Shown in pieces: positions 26,702 through 35,077 of a stretch of DNA of 55,630 nucleotides. How positions within the stretch are numbered: position 1 is the first letter of the stretch; each line of letters opens with the position of its first letter. This DNA is from a virus, in IMG/VR virus record IMGVR_UViG_3300025930_000003, positions 1-55,630 of that record; one strand, written 5' to 3'. The translations under genes were made by a program, and so were the position numbers. Under the pieces are notes generated by a model that saw only the letters and a list, made by a program, of their open reading frames with translations, ran no database searches and had not been told where the DNA came from.

Positions 26702-27988
26702 TTAAAGACCACGTTTCCTAAGGTGAAGAATAGGAATAATGTTCCTTCGTTGTGTTGCAAGAATACCAAGAGCAATCCTGCAAATGAACCAAAGCCAATC
26801 ACCATAAACATTAGTTTCGTAGATCATGTTTCCTGTGTCTGCATCTACACAAGGAACAAGCTTTTGTTTAGTGATAATAAGCTTACCATTCCAATTCATA
26901 GCTGGGAAGTTATGAGGCGGGCTGTCACCAGTAAAAGCACTTGGCGGTGGCCCAACTTGAATACTTTCATAACCTTGTGCTCCAACTAACCAACTAACAG
27001 TGTAAGGTGAACCATTTTCATCTAATGTTGCATATTGTGGATTTGGAACAGTTTCACCAGCATTTTCAGCACCAGCAGCAACTCGGATTTCTGGAGCAGG
27101 AAATGTGCAATCATTCATGAATCGCAAAGGCAAATCTTCCAGTTTGGAAGTAATCTTTCCAAAGAAGGAACCTTTGAATGATTGATTCACAATATCCAGA
27201 TCACAGTTCTTATGCTGTTGAACATAAGGGTCAAAAGTAAATTGACCATATGTTTCATTGTCTGTAACCAAACAATACTTACCGTCTAGTGGTGCATCTT
27301 CTTTAGGAAGAGCAGAACCAGACCAGAAAGGAATGCGAAGTTCAGTATCCATCTGTGAATAAGCATCATTTAAAACTGTGAGCTTCAAATGTGAGTTAAT
27401 AGTATTCTTATTTGCAAGCAATGTTGCAGTAGTCTTACCATCAACAGCAGGATCGAATGTTCCAGTTCCAAGCCAAGGATTAGTTTGAACTCGAATTGCT
27501 TTATCTCCGTTGGCAAGAAACATGAAAGGAGACATATGAAAGATACGTCCACGAAGGAAAATATCTTCATATCGTTCAACCTTCTCCATAATATCTTTAC
27601 CATTGTCATCCACATGATCCATAAAATCATTGAATGAAGGGTAAAAATTAAGTCCAGGTGACTCAAACTTCTGACCATAGACTTGTGCGCTTGCAGTTCT
27701 TTCAGTTACGTTAATGATATCTTTCTTAAGAGGATTCTTAATAAGATTAGGATTAGCGAACTGACGAAGATGTGGAGAAGGATTGGTAGCTACTCCTTTA
27801 AGAGTATCTCCCATATTCTGTGTCCACTTCCTCTTTTTTGTAAATTTGGCCCAAGTAGTCCAGGTTTTCCTCAATTCAACTTCCATCTTTGCTAGATAGA
27901 AAGGAAGTGTATTATAGAGGTTAATGTCATTTTCAGACCAACCTGAACAAGAGGCCGCATCTATGGCTGGCATCGAGTTTACCGGCAT
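26702..27988 (-). CDS. Major capsid protein, 428 aa
   Basis: Identified from place, size and composition: it follows portal and scaffold genes, has an HK97-like helical N-terminal arm (DINLYNTLPFYLAKMEVELRKTW) followed by mixed alpha/beta sequence, and ends in a hydrophobic strand. It has its own leader of about 140 bases with a sigma-54-type promoter at 28139-28153, which fits the need for high expression. The family was not verified by search. Confidence 0.78.
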   Translation of the reverse strand: MPVNSMPAIDAASCSGWSENDINLYNTLPFYLAKMEVELRKTWTTWAKFTKKRKWTQNMGDTLKGVATNPSPHLRQFANPNLIKNPLKKDIINVTERTASAQVYGQKFESPGLNFYPSFNDFMDHVDDNGKDIMEKVERYEDIFLRGRIFHMSPFMFLANGDKAIRVQTNPWLGTGTFDPAVDGKTTATLLANKNTINSHLKLTVLNDAYSQMDTELRIPFWSGSALPKEDAPLDGKYCLVTDNETYGQFTFDPYVQQHKNCDLDIVNQSFKGSFFGKITSKLEDLPLRFMNDCTFPAPEIRVAAGAENAGETVPNPQYATLDENGSPYTVSWLVGAQGYESIQVGPPPSAFTGDSPPHNFPAMNWNGKLIITKQKLVPCVDADTGNMIYETNVYGDWLWFICRIALGILATQRRNIIPILHLRKRGL

Positions 27989-28138
27989 ATGTTAATCTTT
28001 CTTTTTGAAGTTAATTTACGATGTATAAAATACATTCAGATTTCAGAAAAGGAAACCTGGGAACTTTGCGCCAGCTCATACGCAAATAGAAAGCTGAAAT
28101 GGGGTGCTCAGAAATCCCCTAGAAGCAATACATCTTTA

Positions 28139-28153
28139 GCACAATATGTGCCA
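28139..28153 (-). promoter_or_regulatory. Sigma-54-type promoter before the major capsid gene
   Basis: On the minus strand the sequence reads TTGGCACATATTGTGCTAA: GG and GC separated by exactly 10 bases, as in the -24/-12 consensus TGGCAC-N5-TTGC. Transcription should begin near 28127, about 139 bases before the capsid ATG. Basis: pattern match in an intergenic position. Confidence 0.72.
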
Positions 28154-28177
28154 AGATTCTAAACTAATTAGAAACTA

Positions 28178-28200
28178 CCTTGTATTATTTAAATACAAGG
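28178..28200 (-). other. 9-bp hairpin between scaffold and capsid units
   Basis: CCTTGTATT (28178-28186) pairs with AATACAAGG (28192-28200) around a 5-base loop. It covers the stop codon of the 29-aa peptide and lies just upstream of the capsid promoter. There is no T tract after it on either strand, so it may protect mRNA ends rather than terminate. Confidence 0.4.
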
Positions 28201-28274
28201 CAGATCAAGAACAATAAAACAACTATAGCTATAAAAAGATGTGCGGCAGCATCAACAAACTCATCATCTTTCAT
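28185..28274 (-). CDS. Membrane micro-peptide, 29 aa
   Basis: The ATG at 28274-28272 overlaps the scaffold stop (ATGA) and the frame ends at TAA 28185-28187. An acidic start (MKDDEFVDAAAH) precedes a hydrophobic helix (LFIAIVVLLFLICLVF). The coupling overlap supports translation. It parallels the 44-aa peptide at 23842. Confidence 0.45.
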   Translation of the reverse strand: MKDDEFVDAAAHLFIAIVVLLFLICLVFK

Positions 28275-29347
28275 ACATCCTGTGCTCGTCTATTTTGAAA
28301 GTCAGAATATTTAACTCCACCATTTCCTGCTTTACCAGCTACAAACTCACCTTTTCTAGGTTGAGCATTGTTAGCATCTGTTTTAATACCTTTTAGCTTA
28401 TTGTTTTCATCCTGTAGTTTCTTAACCCTACCAAGTAGAATAGCGTTATTGGCTGCGGTCATAGCAAGCAAAGTGGAGACTGGATTATCTCTGAAAGATG
28501 CGGGCAAAGCATCTAATACTGCTTTCTGAATAGCTTGTGTCGGATGATCTTTAGCTGTATATCCTGGAAAGTATTTCTCTACCGCTCCAGTTACAACTGC
28601 TAGATCAGCTTTATAAGTAGAATCATAGCTGTCAATATAGTTCTTTAGTTTCTTTCCAGCCTCATAAGACTGCTCTCTAGCAAATTGTAGCTGATCTCCA
28701 ATAAATACTTCCGCTTCCGCATTTGATTCTTTAGGCTCAGATAAAACAAGCTTTCCAGTTTTTGGATCCATATCTAAATCTTGCCATTTTTCTCCTCTAG
28801 AAACTTTAGCAGCTTGTGTAGCCCAATGAGATTTAATTCTCTCTGCTAAATTGTAGTCGCTAGATGAAGTCTTATATTCTTTTGTAAGAGTAAAAGCTTC
28901 TGGATGACCAAAGATAGAAGCAGGCTCTTTTCCTTTATTCTGCTTTAGTTGTTCATTTTCTGTCTTAAGAGCTTTATGTTCTAGATAAAGAGGCTTTAGC
29001 TTATTAAAGCTCTCTATAGACATATTCTTAAAGATTGGTCTATCTTCTTCAGGAATATCATCAAGAACTCTTGGAGCGGTCTTTGTTTTAGTTTTTCCTG
29101 GATCAGCTTCAATTTTAGTCTGATCAAATTCTACACCACGATCTTTTAAGAAATCTTGGAAATTTACTTCTTTATCTTCTTTCTTCTCGCGAGTAGTTTC
29201 TAGTTGCTCATGATCTTCACCAGTTTTCTCAATTTCTGTAGAAACTTCTTCAGTCTTTTGTTCTACAGCTTCTCCTGCTGGAGTTTCTGCTCCTTCAAAA
29301 TCTACCTTTGGCTCTACAAACTGATTCTCTGCTGGTTCATCTGGCAT
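28271..29347 (-). CDS. Capsid scaffold-like protein, 358 aa
   Basis: Very acidic, Glu/Lys-rich N-terminal third, central helical region with a coiled-coil stretch (LYLEHKALKTENEQLKQNKG), and a basic C-terminus. This is the usual look of a phage scaffolding protein, and it sits between portal and major capsid genes. It should guide procapsid assembly and leave or be cleaved. Confidence 0.72.
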   Translation of the reverse strand: MPDEPAENQFVEPKVDFEGAETPAGEAVEQKTEEVSTEIEKTGEDHEQLETTREKKEDKEVNFQDFLKDRGVEFDQTKIEADPGKTKTKTAPRVLDDIPEEDRPIFKNMSIESFNKLKPLYLEHKALKTENEQLKQNKGKEPASIFGHPEAFTLTKEYKTSSSDYNLAERIKSHWATQAAKVSRGEKWQDLDMDPKTGKLVLSEPKESNAEAEVFIGDQLQFAREQSYEAGKKLKNYIDSYDSTYKADLAVVTGAVEKYFPGYTAKDHPTQAIQKAVLDALPASFRDNPVSTLLAMTAANNAILLGRVKKLQDENNKLKGIKTDANNAQPRKGEFVAGKAGNGGVKYSDFQNRRAQDV

Positions 29348-29348
29348 A

Positions 29349-29651
29349 TTATATTCCTAGTGTTGATTGTTTATTTTCTGTTATATATTCTATCACCTCT
29401 CTAATACCAATAGAGATATGAAGAAATCTATTTGTTGAATTATCTGAATTTAACCTACTTGAATTACGTGCAGCATTCAAAAGTTCTAATTCTCTCCGCG
29501 CGAGATAAATTAATAGGTTCTGTGTCTTTTCCATCGTTAACCAAGTTTTTAGTTCTTCTTCTGCAATAAGTTTTGCATGTTCATCCTTAGGCTCTGTCTC
29601 TATATCAGCGACGCGGCCAGACATTCTATCATATGCTCTTACAGTGCTCAT
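29349..29651 (-). CDS. Hypothetical protein, 100 aa, between portal and scaffold
   Basis: Helical and charged, with an ELKTWLTMEKTQNLLIYLARRELELLNAAR core, interrupted here only by a short gap in confidence about its ends. It overlaps the portal stop by 4 bases. It may be a small head-completion or portal-associated protein. No family recognised. Confidence 0.6.
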   Translation of the reverse strand: MSTVRAYDRMSGRVADIETEPKDEHAKLIAEEELKTWLTMEKTQNLLIYLARRELELLNAARNSSRLNSDNSTNRFLHISIGIREVIEYITENKQSTLGI

Positions 29652-31531
29652 TTTGATTCCTCTCCAGGTTTAGCTCCTAAGTATTGTTCTACTTGCATTT
29701 TAATCTGATCTAGTTGCTGCAATTGCTGTGGATTGAGAGACTTAATATCTTCTGGTGAAGTAAAAGCCTGTAGAAGAGTAGAGAGTGATGCAACTAGTTG
29801 TTTTCCAACATCACCTTGTTCTAGAATTTTTGTATAGGTTTCTGCTTTATCTGGATAAGAAAGACGAACATATTCCTCTAGAAACTTAGGAGCAAGAGCA
29901 GTTGTCTGAATAACAGGCCAGTCAATCTGCATCTGTTGTATTTTATTCTTCCTTTCAATTACATCTACATCTCCTGCTGGCCTAATTTCATAAGTCTCTG
30001 CAATTACTTCATTATCATTTACTGATTCCATCTCACCAGATTCAATCATTTGCATTTCTACTCCCATTGGTCCAGGAACAGGAGTAGGAATCATTATGGG
30101 AACTTGCTTCTGAAGAAAAGGAATCTTTCCTTGAAGTGCTTGTGATTGGACAATAATCCAAGTAAAAGAAAAAATTGCTCTTAGATCTTCTGAGAAATCA
30201 GCTAAACCAACTGATTCGGTCTGTTGCTCTTCCTTTTCTGCAAGAGATAATTCTTTAGCAGTCTTTCTAGAATCTTTCCTATTAGAGACAGCAAAAGAAG
30301 TTTTTCCAGTAGACTGTGCATTCATCGTGGAAAGATACTGCATAGCTGTTAGAACAGAAACATCAGGATAATCTGTATGGAAGAAGTTAAGTGGTTTAGA
30401 ATATATTCCACCATGAGTAAGTTCTACATCAAGTTGTTTTATATCTGCTGATTCTCCATCATCTGTAGTTGGAGAAGCATATACATTAGCAGCCCTTAAT
30501 AGACCATTAACAAATCCTGATACAATAGCTGTATGTGCTTCTTGCATAGGAGCATCAAGAAAACCTCTACCTACATGATCCGTAATTGTCTCACATTCAT
30601 CATCCTTATATAGATATTGAAATGTAGGATAGAGGTCTACTTCTTTATCTACCCAGATTTTGGGTGGTGACATTCCTCCTTGTCCTGCAGCTATATCAAT
30701 TTGCTGTAGTTCACCACCCGGAGATTGTTGTTCTGCAATACCAATTTTAAGCTTCTCTGGTTCCTTTAACCAATTATCTACATTTGAGTCCCTTGAATAC
30801 CACTCTACATAAACACAATTATTAAATTTATGAAATACCTTATAAATAACTACAGTTTCATCTCTTTTTCGCCGCGCGGTATTTGTTTGAAAGATTTTAT
30901 CAACTTGGGCTGGGTCGAATCCTTTTGCTTTGAAAGATTGGAGTCTTAAAAGAGTAACGTCGTATTTTCGAATTAAGAACTCAGAATCTTGGATATCGGA
31001 ACATTTAATATTGTAGAAAAGTCTATCATGTCCGATATGCTCGAATCCTACATGGAGTGGTTTAGTCTCATCAAATACAACTTCAATAGAATCCCAACCA
31101 TGAAGTGAGGCACCATCTACCATCTTTTTGAATTGCTTATACCAACCTTGATAAGTAAGACCTTTTGTGAAAGCAATCTCAATATTATCTGTCTGAACTT
31201 CTGGATTAGAAACACAGTTGAATATCGCCAATCTATTAGATTGTTTCAGGAATGCCATGAATTCTGGCAATTCACGCATAATATTCGTGTCGATAACTCT
31301 ATTAGGAACAAAAGTTTCATCTTTCTGAATGTCTCCAGCTTGCCTAAGAGACTCAATATCTAGGTCTACATATCGCTCTTTTCTTCGTTTCTCTGTAGCA
31401 TCGCATTCAGCTCTCCAATCATCTATCATCTGATTAATACGAATCTTCGCTTTGGAGTAGTCAAATAGTTCATCATAATCAGGTGGATTAGATTCTGGAT
31501 TTACTATAGCTGGCTGGAGTGTTTCAGGCAT
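29648..31531 (-). CDS. Portal protein, 627 aa
   Basis: The position after terminase and before scaffold, the size, the helical N-terminus and the Q/E-rich C-terminal crown (LNPQQLQQLDQIKMQVEQYL) fit a podovirus portal, the dodecamer through which DNA enters the head. A central VFHKFNNCVYVEWYSRD-type strand region matches the wing. Similar to large head-to-tail connectors of T7/P22-type phages in length. The exact family was not verified. Confidence 0.8.
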   Translation of the reverse strand: MPETLQPAIVNPESNPPDYDELFDYSKAKIRINQMIDDWRAECDATEKRRKERYVDLDIESLRQAGDIQKDETFVPNRVIDTNIMRELPEFMAFLKQSNRLAIFNCVSNPEVQTDNIEIAFTKGLTYQGWYKQFKKMVDGASLHGWDSIEVVFDETKPLHVGFEHIGHDRLFYNIKCSDIQDSEFLIRKYDVTLLRLQSFKAKGFDPAQVDKIFQTNTARRKRDETVVIYKVFHKFNNCVYVEWYSRDSNVDNWLKEPEKLKIGIAEQQSPGGELQQIDIAAGQGGMSPPKIWVDKEVDLYPTFQYLYKDDECETITDHVGRGFLDAPMQEAHTAIVSGFVNGLLRAANVYASPTTDDGESADIKQLDVELTHGGIYSKPLNFFHTDYPDVSVLTAMQYLSTMNAQSTGKTSFAVSNRKDSRKTAKELSLAEKEEQQTESVGLADFSEDLRAIFSFTWIIVQSQALQGKIPFLQKQVPIMIPTPVPGPMGVEMQMIESGEMESVNDNEVIAETYEIRPAGDVDVIERKNKIQQMQIDWPVIQTTALAPKFLEEYVRLSYPDKAETYTKILEQGDVGKQLVASLSTLLQAFTSPEDIKSLNPQQLQQLDQIKMQVEQYLGAKPGEESK

Positions 31532-31534
31532 AAA

Positions 31535-31702
31535 TTATCCTTTCACCTTCTTTAGGTTTGGGTTAGCTTTCTTAGCTTGTGGTGAGGCATTTCTAGTTTT
31601 AGAAGCAAGAATAGCTCCAGCTTCTTCTTTAGAATAACCTTCTTTTTCTATCTGTCCTTGAACAGCTTTGAATCCAGGATGTCGTTTAGTTTGAATGTTC
31701 AT
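31535..31702 (-). CDS. Small conserved phage protein (HPGFKAVQ type), 55 aa
   Basis: A small frame read by eye: ATG 31702-31700 overlapping the upstream TGA, TAA at 31535-31537. It begins MNIQTKRHPGFKAVQGQI and ends in a basic tail with NASPQAKKANPNLKKV. This pattern recurs in small basic proteins found near terminase and portal genes in many phages. Role unknown; possibly DNA-binding or head-associated. Confidence 0.7.
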   Translation of the reverse strand: MNIQTKRHPGFKAVQGQIEKEGYSKEEAGAILASKTRNASPQAKKANPNLKKVKG

Positions 31703-32292
31703 AGATTGAATGGTATAGATATTTCGTGTCCGCCGCGCACTACATATTGTTTTTCCACCACAAATTCAAATAATGTTTTCTCGATTCTTACATCTTCGAT
31801 ACAGTAGTCTATACATTCAGCTATACGATGTTGTTGGTATAGTTTAGGTGCGGTAGCTCCATCTAGTGTTTTCCTCATTCCTATTGTCTCATAAGCTACA
31901 TCATCTAACTTTGTTCCACCATGAGTTCTAGGATTGAATACATCTGGATTAAGTCCTTTAGATTTCCAGATTTCTCTCAAAATATCAAAGTCTTTTGATG
32001 TTCTATTTGGATGAATTTCAGGCTTAGGCCAAGTCGCATTTACCACTTTCCAATCAAATCCTACTGTATTATAGCCAACTACTAAATCATAATATTCTAA
32101 AATTGCAAGACAATCTACTTTAGAGGAATCATCAAATACTCGATAACGGCCTGTAGAATAATCATAGAGGCAAAGACAGCTTATACCCATCTCATCATGT
32201 GATTGCCAACCTTTTGAAAGAGACTCTATTGTTCTCTTAATCTCAAGATCAAAGACCGCAATCTTTTTACCAGCTAGTTCTTCTTTTTTCAT
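31699..32292 (-). CDS. DEDDy 3'-5' exonuclease, 197 aa
   Basis: The RNase H-like exonuclease motifs are complete: FDLEI near residue 14, VGYNTVGFD near 72 and YCIEDVRIE near 167 (YxxxD). This is a stand-alone second exonuclease, separate from the proofreading domain at 788. It lies between terminase and portal, a place where similar exonucleases are found in other phages, perhaps linking DNA trimming to packaging. Confidence 0.78.
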   Translation of the reverse strand: MKKEELAGKKIAVFDLEIKRTIESLSKGWQSHDEMGISCLCLYDYSTGRYRVFDDSSKVDCLAILEYYDLVVGYNTVGFDWKVVNATWPKPEIHPNRTSKDFDILREIWKSKGLNPDVFNPRTHGGTKLDDVAYETIGMRKTLDGATAPKLYQQHRIAECIDYCIEDVRIEKTLFEFVVEKQYVVRGGHEISIPFNL

Positions 32293-32533
32293 ATAGGTCT
32301 TTCTGAATTTCTAATTGAAACCAAAACATTCTAACACCAAAAACATATATTCCTATCAAGCGGCTTGGCTTATGTATTCCAAATGGATATTGATGAAGCG
32401 GATGGAAAGTAAATAAAATTTCAAGTTTCTTTAAAGAAATCTTAAAAAGTAAATAACAAAGTCTCGTCTCTAGTTTATTTTTCTTTCCATCCCATCTGGC
32501 GTAAGATAAATCGTATGGATCAATTAAGTTCAT
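32267..32533 (-). CDS. Hypothetical protein, 88 aa
   Basis: Basic and aromatic, with hydrophobic stretches (LCYLLFKISLKKLEILFTF). It overlaps the terminase stop by 4 bases and the exonuclease start by 26. No family recognised. The composition is odd for a soluble protein, so it might be membrane-associated. Confidence 0.5.
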   Translation of the reverse strand: MNLIDPYDLSYARWDGKKNKLETRLCYLLFKISLKKLEILFTFHPLHQYPFGIHKPSRLIGIYVFGVRMFWFQLEIQKDLYEKRRTSW

Positions 32534-34245
32534 TGGTTCCTCATTATAGCGTTTAATGACATATGTGCTCTATTTCTTTTTCTGTGCATTTTTAAAACTT
32601 GACCATTCCAAACAAAAGCTTCTTCTATTTCTTCAGCAGTCATTTTCTTAGAATCATGTTTAGTATCCTTTATCTCTTCTGTAATGAAAGCATCTAGAAG
32701 ATCAGTAACCTTTATATTGGAAAAGGCTAAAACAGCTGCATCAGCTCTATCAGGTGAAGGCAATCCCTCAGAAAGCATTTCTGGCTTACTCTGCAAACAT
32801 AGTTTATCTATTCCAGCAATAGAATCTTTATATTTCCTAGATGCAAGTTGTGAATAAAGTTTCTCATCATCCAGTAGAATTATTACTCCCTCTTCAACAA
32901 GTCTATTAAACTTAGCCCAAATCTCTGCTCCGCGATTACGATATTGCTTTTTGTTCTTAGGCGCAGACTGGTTTAAAACTCGATTGATAGACCATCCTTT
33001 ACGCCTTAAAATATCAATTACTGCGCGGCCAACTCCACCGTCATCTGCATAAATATAGTCATTTACTTTAGGAACTTTTTGTTCTTCGAAAGATTTCTCT
33101 ATAAAATCTGCTAGCAAAGTAGCATCTTTGATGCGGCAAGTAATCTGCTTTGTTTGTCTGTTACCAATAAAGTAACTTATGCAAGTTTCATCTCCATTAG
33201 TAGACAAAGCTATATCAAGACCAATTCTAGGTTGAGTTCCAAACTCTTTAACCAGTTTCAGACGAATCTTAGTGCGAAGCTTTGCTAATCTTTCTGATCC
33301 AATTACATATTTACCGTCGATAAAAGTAAATAAAGCAAGCCACTTAGATCTAAAATAAGGTGAATACTCACCAAGTTCTTTTAAGTCAGCATCAAATTCC
33401 TCACGTGATTGATGTGGACAATCGAAGAAAGTAACTCTCCTCTTATAAGGCCAATCGTTGAAAGCATTATGAAAATCCCCTAAAGGAGCACCAGGAGTGG
33501 AAACATAGATTAAATAGTTGAATCCAGTGCATCGCTTTAAAGCTCTGAAGATTTCTGGTGCGACAGATTTAGCTTCATTTACTATAATGGCCATTTCCGC
33601 GTTAGGCTCTAATGGGTGATAGCCTTCTGCTTTACCCTCTTCGTCAGTTGCAAATAAGATAATTTCTGATCCAGAAAGGTGACATACTATATGTCTTTTA
33701 TTTACTTTGAGAATAGGAGCACCTAGATTCTGTATGGCCCAGTTGTTTATTTTTTCGCAAAGTCCGCTTATGTATGCTTCTGTTTGATTTGTTAATTGAA
33801 CGCCAGAAGAGGAAGTAATAATCATTCTGCTTCTACGTTTCGTTGTAATAAACCAGACAGCAAAAGGTGCGATTACAAAAGCATCTTTTCCAGATCCATT
33901 TGCGGCACATAGACAATATTTGTATGGATGTTTTGAAGAGCATTTAGCTCTAGAAAGCTGCTCTCCAGTCTCTATCTGCCAAGGATGAAGAGTATCAATT
34001 CCTTCGTTAATATTTTTATCAAAGAAAGCCAAGAGTTCTATACAAGTCTCGAATCCATTTAAAGTAGTCCAATCCTCTTGTATTTTAGTTGGAGCCTCAT
34101 CATTGAAATATTCAGGCTTTGGAGTATTTTCTGTCGCGGCCGACTCTTTAATAGGTTCAGCTTTAGAAAAGAACTTTTCAGTAGAGTCTATAATCTTAGA
34201 AGAAGATTTAGATTCTACAAAGAAATCTGGATTATCCAATAACAT
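32530..34245 (-). CDS. terL: Terminase large subunit, 571 aa
   Basis: Packaging motor with an N-terminal ATPase and C-terminal nuclease. Walker A is AANGSGKD at residues 114-121, with Asp where Ser/Thr is usual. The Walker B strand is AIIVNEA near 219-225. The RNase H-like nuclease begins with IGLDIALS near 341-348 and continues with YADDGGVG near 398. Length is normal. It starts inside the preceding Tat-signal gene. Confidence 0.9.
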   Translation of the reverse strand: MLLDNPDFFVESKSSSKIIDSTEKFFSKAEPIKESAATENTPKPEYFNDEAPTKIQEDWTTLNGFETCIELLAFFDKNINEGIDTLHPWQIETGEQLSRAKCSSKHPYKYCLCAANGSGKDAFVIAPFAVWFITTKRRSRMIITSSSGVQLTNQTEAYISGLCEKINNWAIQNLGAPILKVNKRHIVCHLSGSEIILFATDEEGKAEGYHPLEPNAEMAIIVNEAKSVAPEIFRALKRCTGFNYLIYVSTPGAPLGDFHNAFNDWPYKRRVTFFDCPHQSREEFDADLKELGEYSPYFRSKWLALFTFIDGKYVIGSERLAKLRTKIRLKLVKEFGTQPRIGLDIALSTNGDETCISYFIGNRQTKQITCRIKDATLLADFIEKSFEEQKVPKVNDYIYADDGGVGRAVIDILRRKGWSINRVLNQSAPKNKKQYRNRGAEIWAKFNRLVEEGVIILLDDEKLYSQLASRKYKDSIAGIDKLCLQSKPEMLSEGLPSPDRADAAVLAFSNIKVTDLLDAFITEEIKDTKHDSKKMTAEEIEEAFVWNGQVLKMHRKRNRAHMSLNAIMRNQ

Positions 34246-34516
34246 ATTCTTTTATTACCTCACCAGCCTGAAGAGGAAATATTGCAGGGCCAACAGGTAA
34301 ATCTAATATTCTAAAATCTAATCTTTTAAAAAGAATAGGAACTATATTTCTCTTATTATGTAATACTCCAAATTTAAATTCCATTTCCCATTCAGCATTT
34401 ATCCAATCAGGATTAACAGTAGCTTTCCATATCCTAGAATATGTAGTGCTAGGAGGTAGAATGGTAAATAATCCAATACCTTTTACTAAAGAAGATAGGA
34501 AGTTTCTTCTATTCAT
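34232..34516 (-). CDS. Tat-signal small secreted protein, 94 aa
   Basis: Start set at 34516 because that ATG overlaps the upstream stop (ATGA). This gives MNRRNFLSSLVKGIGLFTIL, a textbook twin-arginine signal (RRNFL plus hydrophobic segment). The mature part is about 65 residues and beta-like. It sits directly before the large terminase gene and overlaps it by 14 bases. Function unknown. Confidence 0.65.
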   Translation of the reverse strand: MNRRNFLSSLVKGIGLFTILPPSTTYSRIWKATVNPDWINAEWEMEFKFGVLHNKRNIVPILFKRLDFRILDLPVGPAIFPLQAGEVIKEYVIG

Positions 34517-34791
34517 AGCTTTCTTAAACATCTCCCACCATTTATATCTTCAACTATAGTAACACCAGGAACAAAGGTTAGAGCTTCTGCAATATTGTCA
34601 CCTTGCTGTGTAGTTACTTGAACAATACAACCAACACCATCTATTTCGTATGCCTTACAGGACTTCATCCAACCTTGTTCTTTAGAAGAAGCTTTACAAA
34701 GAAGTCTAAAGCTATCTCCATTTCCAACAATCTTTACGTCTGAAACATTTTTCTTAACATCTTCTACTGAAGTATTATCTAGTGTTTTCAT
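34513..34791 (-). CDS. Hypothetical protein, 92 aa
   Basis: I use the ATG at 34791 (MKTLDNTS); the frame is also open to a TTG at 34824. Strand-rich with several cysteines (LLCKASSKEQ, KSCKAYEIDGVGC), perhaps disulfide- or metal-binding. It is the first gene after the structured region 34825-35074 and couples to the Tat-signal gene. Confidence 0.55.
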   Translation of the reverse strand: MKTLDNTSVEDVKKNVSDVKIVGNGDSFRLLCKASSKEQGWMKSCKAYEIDGVGCIVQVTTQQGDNIAEALTFVPGVTIVEDINGGRCLRKL

Positions 34792-34853
34792 AATAACTTT
34801 ACATGGAGTGTGCGGATTATACAAGTATTTAAGTAAGTTCTCGAGCGAAAGTA

Positions 34854-34993
34854 TCTACCAGTTCTAAGTCTAGAACAACTAGACGGGTTGATTTAAGATA
34901 TATAATACTAGATTGGAGCAACGAGTAACGGAGTAAAACCAACCTAACATTATAATCTATGTGTATGAGAATTCAACTTGTCAAACTGGTAGA
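34854..34993 (-). ncRNA. Structured intergenic RNA candidate
   Basis: A 10-bp inverted repeat (34854-34863 TCTACCAGTT with 34984-34993) closes a region that holds two more stems: GTCTAG/CTAGAC (34868-34873 with 34979-... is not used; the pair is 34868-34873 with 34879-34884) and GGTTG/CAACC (34886-34890 with 34940-34944). This gives a multi-branch fold. It lies within the minus-strand virion operon, so it would be part of that transcript. The type of RNA is unknown. Confidence 0.4.
34949..34976 (-). promoter_or_regulatory. Sigma-70-like promoter inside the structured region
   Basis: On the minus strand, TTGAAT (34976-34971) and TATAAT (34954-34949) are 16 bases apart. A start near 34942 would give a leader of about 150 bases before the 92-aa gene and terminase. 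It may give early or low-level terminase expression independent of sigma-54. Confidence 0.45.
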
Positions 34994-34999
34994 AATTAA

Positions 35000-35077
35000 T
35001 GATTCCTACTAAGTCACCGCGAGGTTACAGGAATCATCTAACAAACCAATAACCTTTGTCGCTATTAGTAGGAATCA
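35000..35077 (-). other. 13-bp stem hairpin covering the stop codon of the FN3 gene
   Basis: TGATTCCTACTAA (35000-35012) pairs perfectly with 35065-35077; inside are AGGTTA/TAACCT (35022-35027 with 35050-35055). The right arm contains the TGA of the gene at 35075-35473. A second AGGAATCA copy at 35029-35036 could compete for the left arm, so two folds are possible. On the minus strand it is followed by ATTAATTTCT, a weak terminator tail. Confidence 0.5.

Noticed and set aside
28178-28200. Intrinsic terminator before the capsid gene
   Set aside because: The stem is AT-rich and no T run follows on the transcribed strand.
34900-35077. tRNA gene in the structured region
   Set aside because: The 13-bp outer stem is too long for an acceptor stem, and there is no T-loop or anticodon arm.
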